Positions 32,975 to 41,245 of a stretch of 54,093 nt of DNA are shown one piece after another. Source of the stretch: CAG-390 sp045633005. GTDB taxonomy: Bacteria > Bacillota > Clostridia > Oscillospirales > CAG-272. The first letter of the stretch is position 1; every line of letters begins with the position of its first letter. The translations under genes and the position numbers were made by a program. The notes beneath the pieces were generated by a model that made no database searches, had not been told where the DNA came from, and saw only the letters and a list, made by a program, of their open reading frames with translations. The stretch covers positions 1 to 54,093 of the forward strand of contig JAZQXT010000067.1 in NCBI GenBank assembly GCA_045633005.1, in the 5' to 3' direction.

Positions 32975-33100
32975 TTATTTGCTCTGCTGACTGTTTTGTT
33001 TGTTCTGATTCTGGTTCTGGTTCTGATTCTGATTCTGATTTTTGTTCTGGTTCTGATTCTGATTCTGGTTCTTGTTCTGGTTCTGATTCTGGTTGTTCAT
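32975..33100 (-). CDS. 41-residue Asn/Gln-repeat microprotein
   Basis: The sequence is MNNQNQNQNK at the start, continues as alternating Asn-Gln broken by regular Lys, and ends QNSQQSK then TAA. Codons alternate AAC/AAT with CAG, so the hexamer repeat is in register with this frame. The overlapping frame in the same strand gives a Glu/Ser/Pro-rich product with no matching start signal and is considered a shadow. The gene has a possible own promoter (-10 TATAAT at 33156-33151), a 14-bp palindrome in its leader, a weak ribosome site (AAAGAG) and a hairpin right after the stop. Function unknown. Confidence 0.55.
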   Translation of the reverse strand: MNNQNQNQNKNQNQNQNQNKNQNQNQNQNQNQNKQNSQQSK

Positions 33101-33124
33101 TATATACTCTTTGCGATATAAATT

Positions 33125-33138
33125 TGCGGACGTCCGCA
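33125..33138. promoter_or_regulatory. 14-bp perfect palindrome in the microprotein leader
   Basis: TGCGGACGTCCGCA lies between a TATAAT (33156-33151, minus strand) and the microprotein ATG (33100). It could be an operator for a dimeric regulator or a leader hairpin. Confidence 0.4.
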
Positions 33139-33177
33139 GATCGCATTAAGATTATAACCGAACGCAAAAGGCTTTAT

Positions 33178-34617
33178 TCAATCGAGCATATATCTCAATT
33201 CGACCTCATCGTTGACGGCGTTTGAGAATGACCAAAATACTGCCGCAAGCAAGAGTGAAAACACGAGGGTAATTATCCACCACGATTCGCTGATAAGAAT
33301 AATGGCGTTGCGTCCCTCACCAAAGGCGTAGCCGACGAGTGACATCATAACACCCGATACGGCGTTGCATATCGCTACGACAACGGCAAGCACGCCTACG
33401 GGGATCATTTTTTTCCTCATCTCGCTTATTATCGCACTTTTGCGGTTTGCGCGATAGTCCTGCGAGAGCGAATCGGGAATATATCCGCAATGCTCCGCCA
33501 CGACGTCGGTCATCGCGGAAAGCAGTACGAACAGCATAACGGCAAACAAGGCGCTCTCAACGACGGAGGCGGGCAAAACGAGGCTGAAAAACTCCCCGTA
33601 TGCGTCACTGTCCTTCCATATGCGGCGGAAAGTAAATTCACGCGCAAAGCCGTTACTGAATATCCACGAGACCGCAGAAGCTACGGTGTAGAACGCGGAG
33701 ACGATGATCCCGCGCATTGCTTTTTTCTCTGAAAATCTTCTAAGCAAAACAAAAACGAGTATAAACGCCGCTCCGCAGACGAAATCGGGCAGAAGATCGA
33801 TCATATCCATATATCCCGACAGACTAAATAGTGCGTCGGCGCAAAGCAGGCACGCGACCGATGCCGCGCCAAGCGTAAGCTTGATACTGCGGCGAATGAA
33901 CACACCGTTTTTTGAAGCCACCTCGGCGTTATATTTTTCCTTTAATGCGAGGATAAACGGCGCATCCGCACCCATCCGCCAAAAATAGCGCGCAGCGCGA
34001 ACGAACCACACTACACCTATAAGGAGCATAGCACCAAAGGCAAGTATACGGAAAAGTCCGATAAAACGCGACCAATCAAACGCCGTGTCATCGTAGGACT
34101 GCCCCGAAAGCGATGCAAATTCGGGAAGCACCGCGAGTATGTTCTTTGACCAAATGAAGAAAACGGTAATATTTTTTATCTTCGTCGTGTAATCTCTGCC
34201 AAAGCGGTCCGTCTTAAGTGCAACGCCGTCCACGGTGCGCTGAGAAAGGTAAACTATTCCGTCGAACAGCGCTTTCCACGCGGGTACGGCAACGATTATC
34301 TCGAGTACCGCAAAGCTGAACGCAAACAGCAGTATCATCGTCGGTCTCGTTTCAAAGGTAGTAAGACCAAAGATGAACGCCACGGAAAACAACTTTGCCG
34401 TTCCGAGAAGTATCATCCTCGAAAAGCCGACGCCTGCCGATTCGATATGCGGACACATATCGCGCAGATATTTAAGACCAAGCGTAATAAACAAATATCC
34501 GAAAAGATCGGGGATAACGTCTACCACGGCAATATCGGGGTTAAAAAGGAATATCAAGCCGACAAATATCAGACCGAAGCCAAGTTTTTTGCCTCTTACT
34601 TTGGGTTGATTTGGCAT
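33178..34617 (-). CDS. Polytopic membrane protein of unknown function
   Basis: 479 residues with roughly ten hydrophobic segments. The N-terminal block FNPDIAVVDVIPDLFGYLFITLGLKYLRDM is a pattern I associate with uncharacterised clostridial membrane proteins. No transporter motif is seen. It lies 17 bases after the 234-residue membrane protein and appears to belong to the secA transcript (secA, membrane protein, membrane protein). Ribosome site AAAGGA. Confidence 0.65.
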   Translation of the reverse strand: MPNQPKVRGKKLGFGLIFVGLIFLFNPDIAVVDVIPDLFGYLFITLGLKYLRDMCPHIESAGVGFSRMILLGTAKLFSVAFIFGLTTFETRPTMILLFAFSFAVLEIIVAVPAWKALFDGIVYLSQRTVDGVALKTDRFGRDYTTKIKNITVFFIWSKNILAVLPEFASLSGQSYDDTAFDWSRFIGLFRILAFGAMLLIGVVWFVRAARYFWRMGADAPFILALKEKYNAEVASKNGVFIRRSIKLTLGAASVACLLCADALFSLSGYMDMIDLLPDFVCGAAFILVFVLLRRFSEKKAMRGIIVSAFYTVASAVSWIFSNGFAREFTFRRIWKDSDAYGEFFSLVLPASVVESALFAVMLFVLLSAMTDVVAEHCGYIPDSLSQDYRANRKSAIISEMRKKMIPVGVLAVVVAICNAVSGVMMSLVGYAFGEGRNAIILISESWWIITLVFSLLLAAVFWSFSNAVNDEVELRYMLD

Positions 34618-34634
34618 TTCACCGTTTCCTTTAC

Positions 34635-35339
34635 TTATTTTTTCTTTTTAGAGCTTTTTTGACTCTTTTTCTCATTTCGCTCCTGAAGCGAGCGTCTGCG
34701 CTCGGCTATCTCCGCCTTGCTCTTTTCAAGCTCCTCAACGTTTCGCTTTTCAAGAGAGTCGTTTATTTTGTCAATAAAGGGGATGTTGGATTTATGGCGG
34801 GGCATATCCTCGTCTCCCTCGGGGCAGATGCGCATATAGCAACCGAACAAAAGCACCATTACCATAATATTTGCCGCAAGCGCCACGAGCACGGCAACGC
34901 TGCCTATGCTCGGATAGGTGAGTGACAAGATATACATAAACGAGGAAAACGAGACCGCTACGATGTCGGTAACTGCGGAAATACGCTTGTCGGGCAAGTC
35001 TACCGAGCCCGCCGCAAAGCTTACGGAGATAAGCAATGCAAAATGGAAAGCAAGCTGAAGAACAAATCGCGCGTATCCGTTTATCACTGCCGCCTGAGAA
35101 AGCCAAGCGGGAGAGAAGCCCACGAGCTTTGAAATTTCAAGCGCGGCATCCGCCATGCCCGAAAGGACAAGGAGCGCAAGAACTAATATAGAATACTTAA
35201 AATGGGGGAAATATTCCTTTAGCTTCATACACGCCGACGCCATAATGATATATCCGACGAGCCTTATAGCCCAGCCGTAAAGCGTCATTGACATTATGAA
35301 GGTAACGAAATATCCTACTACGAGAATACCGAATCCCAT
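34635..35339 (-). CDS. Membrane protein with charged tail, translationally linked to secA
   Basis: 234 residues from the ATG at 35339, which lies two bases after the secA stop; its ribosome site (GAGGAAT) is inside the last secA codons. An earlier in-frame ATG inside secA is less likely. There are six or seven hydrophobic segments followed by a highly charged, helical C-terminal tail of about 45 residues (EKRNVEELEKSKAEIAERRR, then KSSKKKK). It resembles the next gene in the pattern of its first membrane block. Function unknown. Confidence 0.65.
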   Translation of the reverse strand: MGFGILVVGYFVTFIMSMTLYGWAIRLVGYIIMASACMKLKEYFPHFKYSILVLALLVLSGMADAALEISKLVGFSPAWLSQAAVINGYARFVLQLAFHFALLISVSFAAGSVDLPDKRISAVTDIVAVSFSSFMYILSLTYPSIGSVAVLVALAANIMVMVLLFGCYMRICPEGDEDMPRHKSNIPFIDKINDSLEKRNVEELEKSKAEIAERRRSLQERNEKKSQKSSKKKK

Positions 35340-35341
35340 GC

Positions 35342-38131
35342 TTATTCCTCGGCTTGTCTGCCCGCTCCGCAGCACTTCTTGTACTTTTTGCCGCTTCCGC
35401 AGGGACAGGGGGAGTTAGGTCCGAGCTTTTCGGCGTTCATAGCCGCCGAGGTTGCCGCAGGTGCGGGCATGGGACGGCGAGGTCCCCCCTCTCCCGCTCT
35501 GCCAAGCTTCAAATTGCGGAAATCCGCCGCGGATATAACTACGGTCTCGGGGAGCTTACGCGTAAGCACCTCGCGCACGGTCTTTTGTCTTATCTCGTCG
35601 ATAAGGTCGGCGTACATATTAGAGCCCGTTATCTTGTATTCGGTAAGAGGGTCGCGGTGCGCGTAGGACTGGAGCATAACGTTGCGCTCAAGGTTTTCCA
35701 TTCCCTCGATGTGATCGAGCCACAGCTCGTCGATGCTTCCGAGCAGTATCGCGCGTTCAAATCGCTTAAACAGATCCTCGCCCGCCTGCTGCTTGCGGCT
35801 CTCGTAGAGCGCAAGTGCGTTTTCGGTGATAATATCTCCTATGCGATCGGAGTTTTCGTCGGTCTCGTCTCCTACGGCGAAGTCAAGCTCGCCGTCGTGA
35901 CATCCCCAGCCGCCGTACTTGCGGTAAAGCTGCTCGAAATCCCACGGCTGATCCTCGGCGTGTGCCGAGGTGGTGGCAAGCTCCACGTTTTCGGCGATAG
36001 TGGAGATTATCATATTCTTGATCTTCTCGGAAACGTCCCCCTCCATGAGGATCTCGTTTCTCTGCGCGTAGATCTGCTTTCTCTGCTCGTTGAGTATATC
36101 GTCGTACTCAAGCACGCTCTTGCGGCGCTTGAAGTTTTCGGACTCTATGCGCTTCTGCGCCTTTTCCATAACGTCGGAAAGTATCCTCGTGTTCTGAGAA
36201 AGGTCGCCGTCCGTTCCCTGAAGGAGCTTTGAGGAGAACGCGGAAAAACGCTTCATTCTATCGTCGCCGAACAGACGCATGATATCGTCCTCAAGCGAGA
36301 TAAAGAACGTGGATTCACCGGGGTCGCCCTGACGTCCCGAGCGTCCTCTGAGCTGGTTGTCTATTCTGCGCGATTCATGGCGCTCCGAGCCGATGATGTA
36401 AAGTCCGCCTGCGGCAACTACCGCCTCGCGGTCGGGCGCGATAGCCGCCTTGTATTTTTCATAATACGTCTTGAAGGTATTTCTTGCGTTGCGCACGTCA
36501 ATATCGTCCGTGGGAGCAGTACCCGTTGACTGCGCGATAAGGTCGGATCGAATGCCGAGACGGCGCATCTCGTTCTTTGCCATATGCTCCGCATTTCCGC
36601 CGAGCATTATATCCGTACCTCTACCCGCCATATTGGTGGCAACGGTAACGGCAGAGGGTCTGCCCGCGTCTGCTATGATCTCCGCCTCGCGCTCGTGATT
36701 CTTCGCGTTGAGCATATTGTGCTTGATGCCCGCGCGGCGAAGAATGCTTGACATAAGCTCGGACTTTTCGACCGAGGCAGTACCGACAAGCACGGGCTGT
36801 CCCTTTTCAAGACAAGCTCTTACCTGATTGAGTATTGCGGCGTACTTGGAGTTTGCATCAACGAAGATACGGTCGGGGTTGTCCTTGCGTATCATAGGCT
36901 TGTTGGTCGGAACCTCGACAACATCAAGTCCGTATATCTGTCTGAACTCCTCCTCCTCGGTCATGGCGGTACCCGTCATACCCGAAAGCTTTGAGTACAT
37001 TCTGAAATAGTTCTGAATGGTAACGGTCGCGTTTACGCGGCTCTCGCCCTTAACGTTGACCTTTTCCTTCGCCTCTATCGCCTGATGGAGTCCGTCCTGA
37101 TAGCGGCGACCGGGCATAAGTCTGCCCGTGAAGGGGTCGACGATAATGACCTCGCCGTCGACGATAACGTAGTCAACGTCTCTCTTTTTAACGCCGTGGG
37201 CGTGTATTGCCTGATTTACGTTGTGGGCGATAACGGCGTTTTCGGGATCGTTGATGTTATCAATGCCGAAATGCGCCTCCGCCTTCTTTGCGCCGCGGGG
37301 CGTTAGAACTGCGCTGGAGCGTTTTTCGTCAACTATATAGTCAACGCTCTCCTCGTCTATCTCCTCCTTGCTGTCGTGCTCCTTTATGACTCTCTTGGTC
37401 ATAGAGCGAACAACCGCGTCGCATTTTTCGTAGATATCGCTGGTCTTGTCACCAACGCCCGAAATGATAAGGGGCGTTCTTGCCTCGTCGATGAGAATGG
37501 AGTCCACCTCGTCTATGATGCAGAAATTGTGTCCTCTTTGAAGGAGCGAGCTTTGCGTTCTCGCTATATTATCGCGCAGATAGTCAAAGCCGAACTCGGT
37601 GTTCGTGCCGTAGGTGATGTCGGCGTGATACTGCGCCCTCTTTACGTCGGGAGTCATCGTTTTAAGCACAACGCCCGTGGTGAGTCCGAGGTATTCGTAT
37701 ATTCTGCCCATTTCCTGCGCGTCACGCTCGGCAAGGTAATCGTTTACGGTAACGATATGCACGCCCTTGCCCGAAAGCGCGTTGAGATACGCGGGCATCG
37801 TTGCAACGAGAGTTTTACCCTCACCCGTTTTCATCTCGGCGATTCTTCCCTGATGCAGAAGGATTCCGCCGAGTATCTGAACGTAGAAGGGTCGCTTGCC
37901 GAGTATTCTGTCAGCAACCTCGCGCACGGCGGCAAATGCGTCGGGAAGAATGCCGTCAAGCGTTTCACCCTCGGCAAGCCTTGCGCGCAGAACGTCGCTC
38001 GTGCCGCGAAGCTCGGCTTCCGACATTGCGCGATATTTATCCGCAAGTGCCTCGACCGCCTGCGCAAGCTTGGTTATCTTTTTTATCTGTTTTTTGCTGT
38101 AATCGCCAAAAAGCAATCTGTCAAGATTCAT
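35342..38131 (-). CDS. secA: Protein translocase ATPase SecA
   Basis: 929 residues from MNLDRLLFGDYSKKQ (AAGGA upstream); a longer frame adds 12 unlikely residues. Motifs: Walker A MKTGEGKT, VNDYLAERDAQEMG, the DEVDSILIDEARTPLIISG Walker B block, cross-linking domain, GRLMPGRRYQDGLHQAIEAKE, TNMAGRGTDIMLGG and QLRGRSGRQGDPG. The C-terminal zinc-binding motif CPCGSGKKYKKCCG is present, so it has the SecB/ribosome/lipid-binding tail. It drives export through SecYEG, and the many signal-peptide proteins in this window depend on it. Confidence 0.98.
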   Translation of the reverse strand: MNLDRLLFGDYSKKQIKKITKLAQAVEALADKYRAMSEAELRGTSDVLRARLAEGETLDGILPDAFAAVREVADRILGKRPFYVQILGGILLHQGRIAEMKTGEGKTLVATMPAYLNALSGKGVHIVTVNDYLAERDAQEMGRIYEYLGLTTGVVLKTMTPDVKRAQYHADITYGTNTEFGFDYLRDNIARTQSSLLQRGHNFCIIDEVDSILIDEARTPLIISGVGDKTSDIYEKCDAVVRSMTKRVIKEHDSKEEIDEESVDYIVDEKRSSAVLTPRGAKKAEAHFGIDNINDPENAVIAHNVNQAIHAHGVKKRDVDYVIVDGEVIIVDPFTGRLMPGRRYQDGLHQAIEAKEKVNVKGESRVNATVTIQNYFRMYSKLSGMTGTAMTEEEEFRQIYGLDVVEVPTNKPMIRKDNPDRIFVDANSKYAAILNQVRACLEKGQPVLVGTASVEKSELMSSILRRAGIKHNMLNAKNHEREAEIIADAGRPSAVTVATNMAGRGTDIMLGGNAEHMAKNEMRRLGIRSDLIAQSTGTAPTDDIDVRNARNTFKTYYEKYKAAIAPDREAVVAAGGLYIIGSERHESRRIDNQLRGRSGRQGDPGESTFFISLEDDIMRLFGDDRMKRFSAFSSKLLQGTDGDLSQNTRILSDVMEKAQKRIESENFKRRKSVLEYDDILNEQRKQIYAQRNEILMEGDVSEKIKNMIISTIAENVELATTSAHAEDQPWDFEQLYRKYGGWGCHDGELDFAVGDETDENSDRIGDIITENALALYESRKQQAGEDLFKRFERAILLGSIDELWLDHIEGMENLERNVMLQSYAHRDPLTEYKITGSNMYADLIDEIRQKTVREVLTRKLPETVVISAADFRNLKLGRAGEGGPRRPMPAPAATSAAMNAEKLGPNSPCPCGSGKKYKKCCGAGRQAEE

Positions 38132-38278
38132 AATATGCATCCTTTGTGTTTCGTCATATTTTTTCATCTTATTATACTACATATTTGAGAAAATTACCAT
38201 AGGTATTTGTAAATTTTCTCTTGCTTTTTATTTTTAGTGTTGTATAATTATATAAAAAACCGCGAAAGGAGCGCAAAT

Positions 38279-39307
38279 ATGGCAAAAATACTGCTTGGCA
38301 TGAGCGGCGGAGTCGACAGCACGGTAGGGGCGCGCATTTTGCTTCGTGACGGACACGACGTAACGGGAATAACCTTTATAATGCACGATTCACAGCACAC
38401 GCTTGCCGACGAGGCGCGCCGCGCGGCTGACGAGCTTGGTATAAAGCACGAGGTGGTCGATATGCGCTCTACTTTCAGGGAAAGAGTCATCCTTCCCTTT
38501 GCCGAGGCGTACGCGAGCGGACGAACGCCAAACCCCTGCGTGCTTTGCAATAAGCATATAAAATTTCCCAAGATGCTTGAGTTTGCCGATGCGCACGGCT
38601 TTGACCTTATCGCAACGGGACATTACGCCTCGTTAAGAAAAAAGGCGGACGGTGAATACAGAATATCCGCCGCGACGGATGCCGCGAAGGATCAGACGTA
38701 TTTTCTGTATACGCTGACGGACGATATACTCTCAAGGCTCGTTTTGCCCCTCGCCGACCTTACGAAAGCGCAGGTGCGGCAGATCGCCGAGGCGGAGGGC
38801 TTTACTTGTGCCGCCGAAAAGGAAAGTCAGGACGTTTGCTTTATTGAAAAGGGCGGCTTGTCCGCGTTTCTGCGCCAAACGCTTGGGCGCGATATCCCCA
38901 GCGGCGATTTTGTAGACACCGACGGAAACGTCCTCGGACGGCACACGGGTATTACGGATTACACCGTAGGACAGAGGCGTGGGCTTGGCGTGGCGTTCAC
39001 GGAGCCGCTGTACGTCAAGAGCATAGATGCGGGCGCGAACCGCGTGGTGCTTTGCACGGGCGAACGGCTTTTTGAAAAGGAGATCTACGTTGACGAATGC
39101 GTTTTTCCGTCGGGAAAGCCGCCCGCCAAGAGCTTTCGCGCGGACGTGCGCATAAGATACACGAAAACGAGCGCACCTGCCCTGCTCGCCCCTTGCGGTG
39201 ACGGATTCAAAATAGTTTTTGACACGCCGCAACGCGCGCCCGCACGCGGACAATCCGCCGTTTTCTTTGACGGCGACGAGCTTATCGGCGGCGGTATAAT
39301 AAAATAA
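38279..39307 (+). CDS. mnmA: tRNA-specific 2-thiouridylase MnmA
   Basis: 342 residues from the ATG preceded by AAAGGAG; a longer frame of 14 more residues covers the promoter. Motifs: PP-loop GMSGGVDSTV (7-16), the catalytic Cys in NPCVLCNKHIKF, ATGHYA, KDQTYFLYTL, the second catalytic Cys in ESQDVCFI, and a C-terminal beta-barrel with YTVGQRRGLGV. It adds sulfur to the wobble uridine of tRNA-Lys, Glu and Gln. Likely promoter TTGCTT/TATAAT at 38221-38248. Confidence 0.97.
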   Translation: MAKILLGMSGGVDSTVGARILLRDGHDVTGITFIMHDSQHTLADEARRAADELGIKHEVVDMRSTFRERVILPFAEAYASGRTPNPCVLCNKHIKFPKMLEFADAHGFDLIATGHYASLRKKADGEYRISAATDAAKDQTYFLYTLTDDILSRLVLPLADLTKAQVRQIAEAEGFTCAAEKESQDVCFIEKGGLSAFLRQTLGRDIPSGDFVDTDGNVLGRHTGITDYTVGQRRGLGVAFTEPLYVKSIDAGANRVVLCTGERLFEKEIYVDECVFPSGKPPAKSFRADVRIRYTKTSAPALLAPCGDGFKIVFDTPQRAPARGQSAVFFDGDELIGGGIIK

Positions 39308-39342
39308 ACGCGAATAAAACAAAAGCGAACAAAAAACGATTG

Positions 39343-39365
39343 CCCCCGACCGTAATGGTCGGGGG
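39343..39365 (-). terminator. Terminator at the end of the surface-protein cluster
   Basis: CCCCCGACC-ATTAC-GGTCGGGGG on the minus strand, followed by a T-rich tail (TCGTTTTTTG). The same stem recurs in the four intergenic spaces of the cluster, but only this copy has the T-run. Confidence 0.85.
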
Positions 39366-39387
39366 CGAAATTGATTGTTAATTAAAT

Positions 39388-41148
39388 TTAGGCTTCGGGG
39401 GTTGCAGGAACGTATTTCTTGTAGGTGAGGTAGCCGGGGTTTTCCGGTCCGCCGTCAACACGGGCGTAATCAACACGTACGTGTTCAACGCTATAGGTCG
39501 TTCCTGCGCCACCTTCCAAGCTGCTACAGCCCTCAAACGTCGGAGCTGCTTGCGCCTTTGACACATCCCAACCGTCGCCAACGTAAATAGTTTTTAGATT
39601 AGAACAATTTAAAAACATTTTATCTGTATTCCAAAGCGATTCGGTTTTCCATCCGCTCAGATCCAACGTTGTCAAGCTCTCACAGCTTTCAAACATAGCT
39701 ACCATACTAGTTACGGCACTCACGTCCCAATCGTGGATACACAGTTTGGTAAGATTTGTACACCAATAGAACATTAGGTGCGTTTCCGTTGCGCTGTTCA
39801 AATCCCACCCCGAAAGGTTTAGTTCACTCAAGGCAGAGCAATAATAAAACATTGCAAAAAAGTCTGTTACATTGCTTACGTCCCAACCGCTGAGATCCAA
39901 CTCCGTAAGAGCTGAACACCTATAAAACACACCGTTAAGCGACGTCACGTTACTTACGTCCCATCCCGAAACGTCAATATCGGAAAGGCTGGAGCAACGA
40001 TTGAACAAATCTTCCATATACACCGTCTTGCTCACGTCAAGGTTTGCCGTCTCTACCTTCTGTAAGGAAGACATTCCTTTGAACAATCCCGTGCTGTACT
40101 TGGGGGTATATATCTTATCATCCGCAAGAACGTATATATCGTACTTTGTAGAATCGGTTGCGTTGGGAACGTAGTAAGCGTAGACGGGAACGGTCTGTCC
40201 CTCGCCGACATACGTTCCTGCGAGGTCAGCTACTTTATCAGCGTAATCGTCATTAAGGCCAAAGGTGATTTCGGTAACGTCGGTAGTAATATTAGTTCCC
40301 TTATCATTGCCGTTCAAATAGTGGAGCGCGTTATAAAGACTAACGCCCTTAATAACGAAATTTTCGAAGGGTACGCCGCTGCCGAAACCTTCATTGAGAG
40401 CCGTTTCGGGATCGCTAAAGCCCGATGACTGAATGCCCTGTACGTTTACAAGGACTCTATAGTCAGTTCCGAACGCGTCTACGTCATTGTTGGTCGCGGT
40501 GTAGTCGAGCGAGATCTGCGAAAGGCTTATCTCCGTGATAGCATCGGGAGCCAGCACTTTTTTGTAAGTAGCGGTAGCAACGAAATACTTGCCCTCGCCG
40601 TTTTCTCCAACAAACGGAATCCACTCCCATTTCCACAGCTTTTCATCGTCATTCAGATTTATGTGGATCTTCTTTTGGAACTCGTCAAAAGTTTCAAAGT
40701 TTCCCGCCTCAAATGCAAAGAAGATTCGAACGTACGCGCTGTAGTCGCCCGTATTCTTGACAAATACCATCTTGTCGACTTCATTGTTTATCTTGTCAGG
40801 ATCCCAGATGGGAGAGGTGTAGCCCGCCTTGATAGCAGTTCCGTTCTTGTCGTGATCCCACTTAACGTAAGCCGTATCGTCTTCGTCAAAGTCGTAAGCA
40901 AAGCCGCTTGTCACTACTGCGGGGAGTAGCGGCTTGCCATCCACAAACTCCTCAACTATCTTATCTTCATCCTTGTATCTGGTGTCGCTGCGCTGATACT
41001 CAAGCAGGGCGATATTAACATCACCTATGGTCATTACGTTGTCGGCAGTTGCTTCGTCCATAAGGTAGGCAAGCGTTGCACCGATGGATATTGCGATAAC
41101 GAGTATCGCCGTAGCCAAGGGCAGAAGTATCTTTTTCAGTTTCTTCAT
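39388..41148 (-). CDS. SipW-type signal / TasA-like / BspA-repeat surface protein 1
   Basis: 586 residues from MKKLKKILL (type B signal). Residues about 5-27 are hydrophobic and end GATLAYLMDEATADNVMTIG, the pattern of SipW-dependent signals in TasA/camelysin proteins. Residues 30 to about 245 form the TasA/CalY-like domain (body type X: EFVDGKPLLPAVV, KWDHD, SPIWDPDKINNEVDKMVFVKN, DYSAYVRIFFAFEAGNF). A beta segment (TFGLND, YDIYVLADDKIYTPK) leads into about seven 26-residue BspA/DUF285 repeats of the form MFxxCxxLxxLDLSGWDVSNVTxM, then a cap with GYLTYKKY. No LPXTG or C-terminal helix. It has the fewest repeats of the five except for none shorter; last gene of the cluster. Confidence 0.85.
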   Translation of the reverse strand: MKKLKKILLPLATAILVIAISIGATLAYLMDEATADNVMTIGDVNIALLEYQRSDTRYKDEDKIVEEFVDGKPLLPAVVTSGFAYDFDEDDTAYVKWDHDKNGTAIKAGYTSPIWDPDKINNEVDKMVFVKNTGDYSAYVRIFFAFEAGNFETFDEFQKKIHINLNDDEKLWKWEWIPFVGENGEGKYFVATATYKKVLAPDAITEISLSQISLDYTATNNDVDAFGTDYRVLVNVQGIQSSGFSDPETALNEGFGSGVPFENFVIKGVSLYNALHYLNGNDKGTNITTDVTEITFGLNDDYADKVADLAGTYVGEGQTVPVYAYYVPNATDSTKYDIYVLADDKIYTPKYSTGLFKGMSSLQKVETANLDVSKTVYMEDLFNRCSSLSDIDVSGWDVSNVTSLNGVFYRCSALTELDLSGWDVSNVTDFFAMFYYCSALSELNLSGWDLNSATETHLMFYWCTNLTKLCIHDWDVSAVTSMVAMFESCESLTTLDLSGWKTESLWNTDKMFLNCSNLKTIYVGDGWDVSKAQAAPTFEGCSSLEGGAGTTYSVEHVRVDYARVDGGPENPGYLTYKKYVPATPEA

Positions 41149-41200
41149 AGCCTTCTTTCCTTTCGCTTTATTTTGTATCAAGCGATGAATATTTCATCCC

Positions 41201-41223
41201 CCCCCGACCTAAACGGTCGGGGG
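41201..41223 (-). repeat. Cluster intergenic hairpin, gene 2 to gene 1
   Basis: CCCCCGACC/GGTCGGGGG stem with a five-base loop and no T-run on the minus strand. A second hairpin, GATGAA-TAT-TTCATC (41184-41198), follows in the leader of gene 1. Confidence 0.8.
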
Positions 41224-41245
41224 CGAAATTGATCGTTAATTAAAT

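Noticed and set aside
32937..33167. 76-codon Glu/Ser/Pro-rich frame over the same repeat as the Asn/Gln microprotein
   Set aside because: It starts upstream inside the promoter-like region, has no ribosome site and reads through the terminator-like hairpin; the Asn/Gln frame fits start, stop and flanking signals better.
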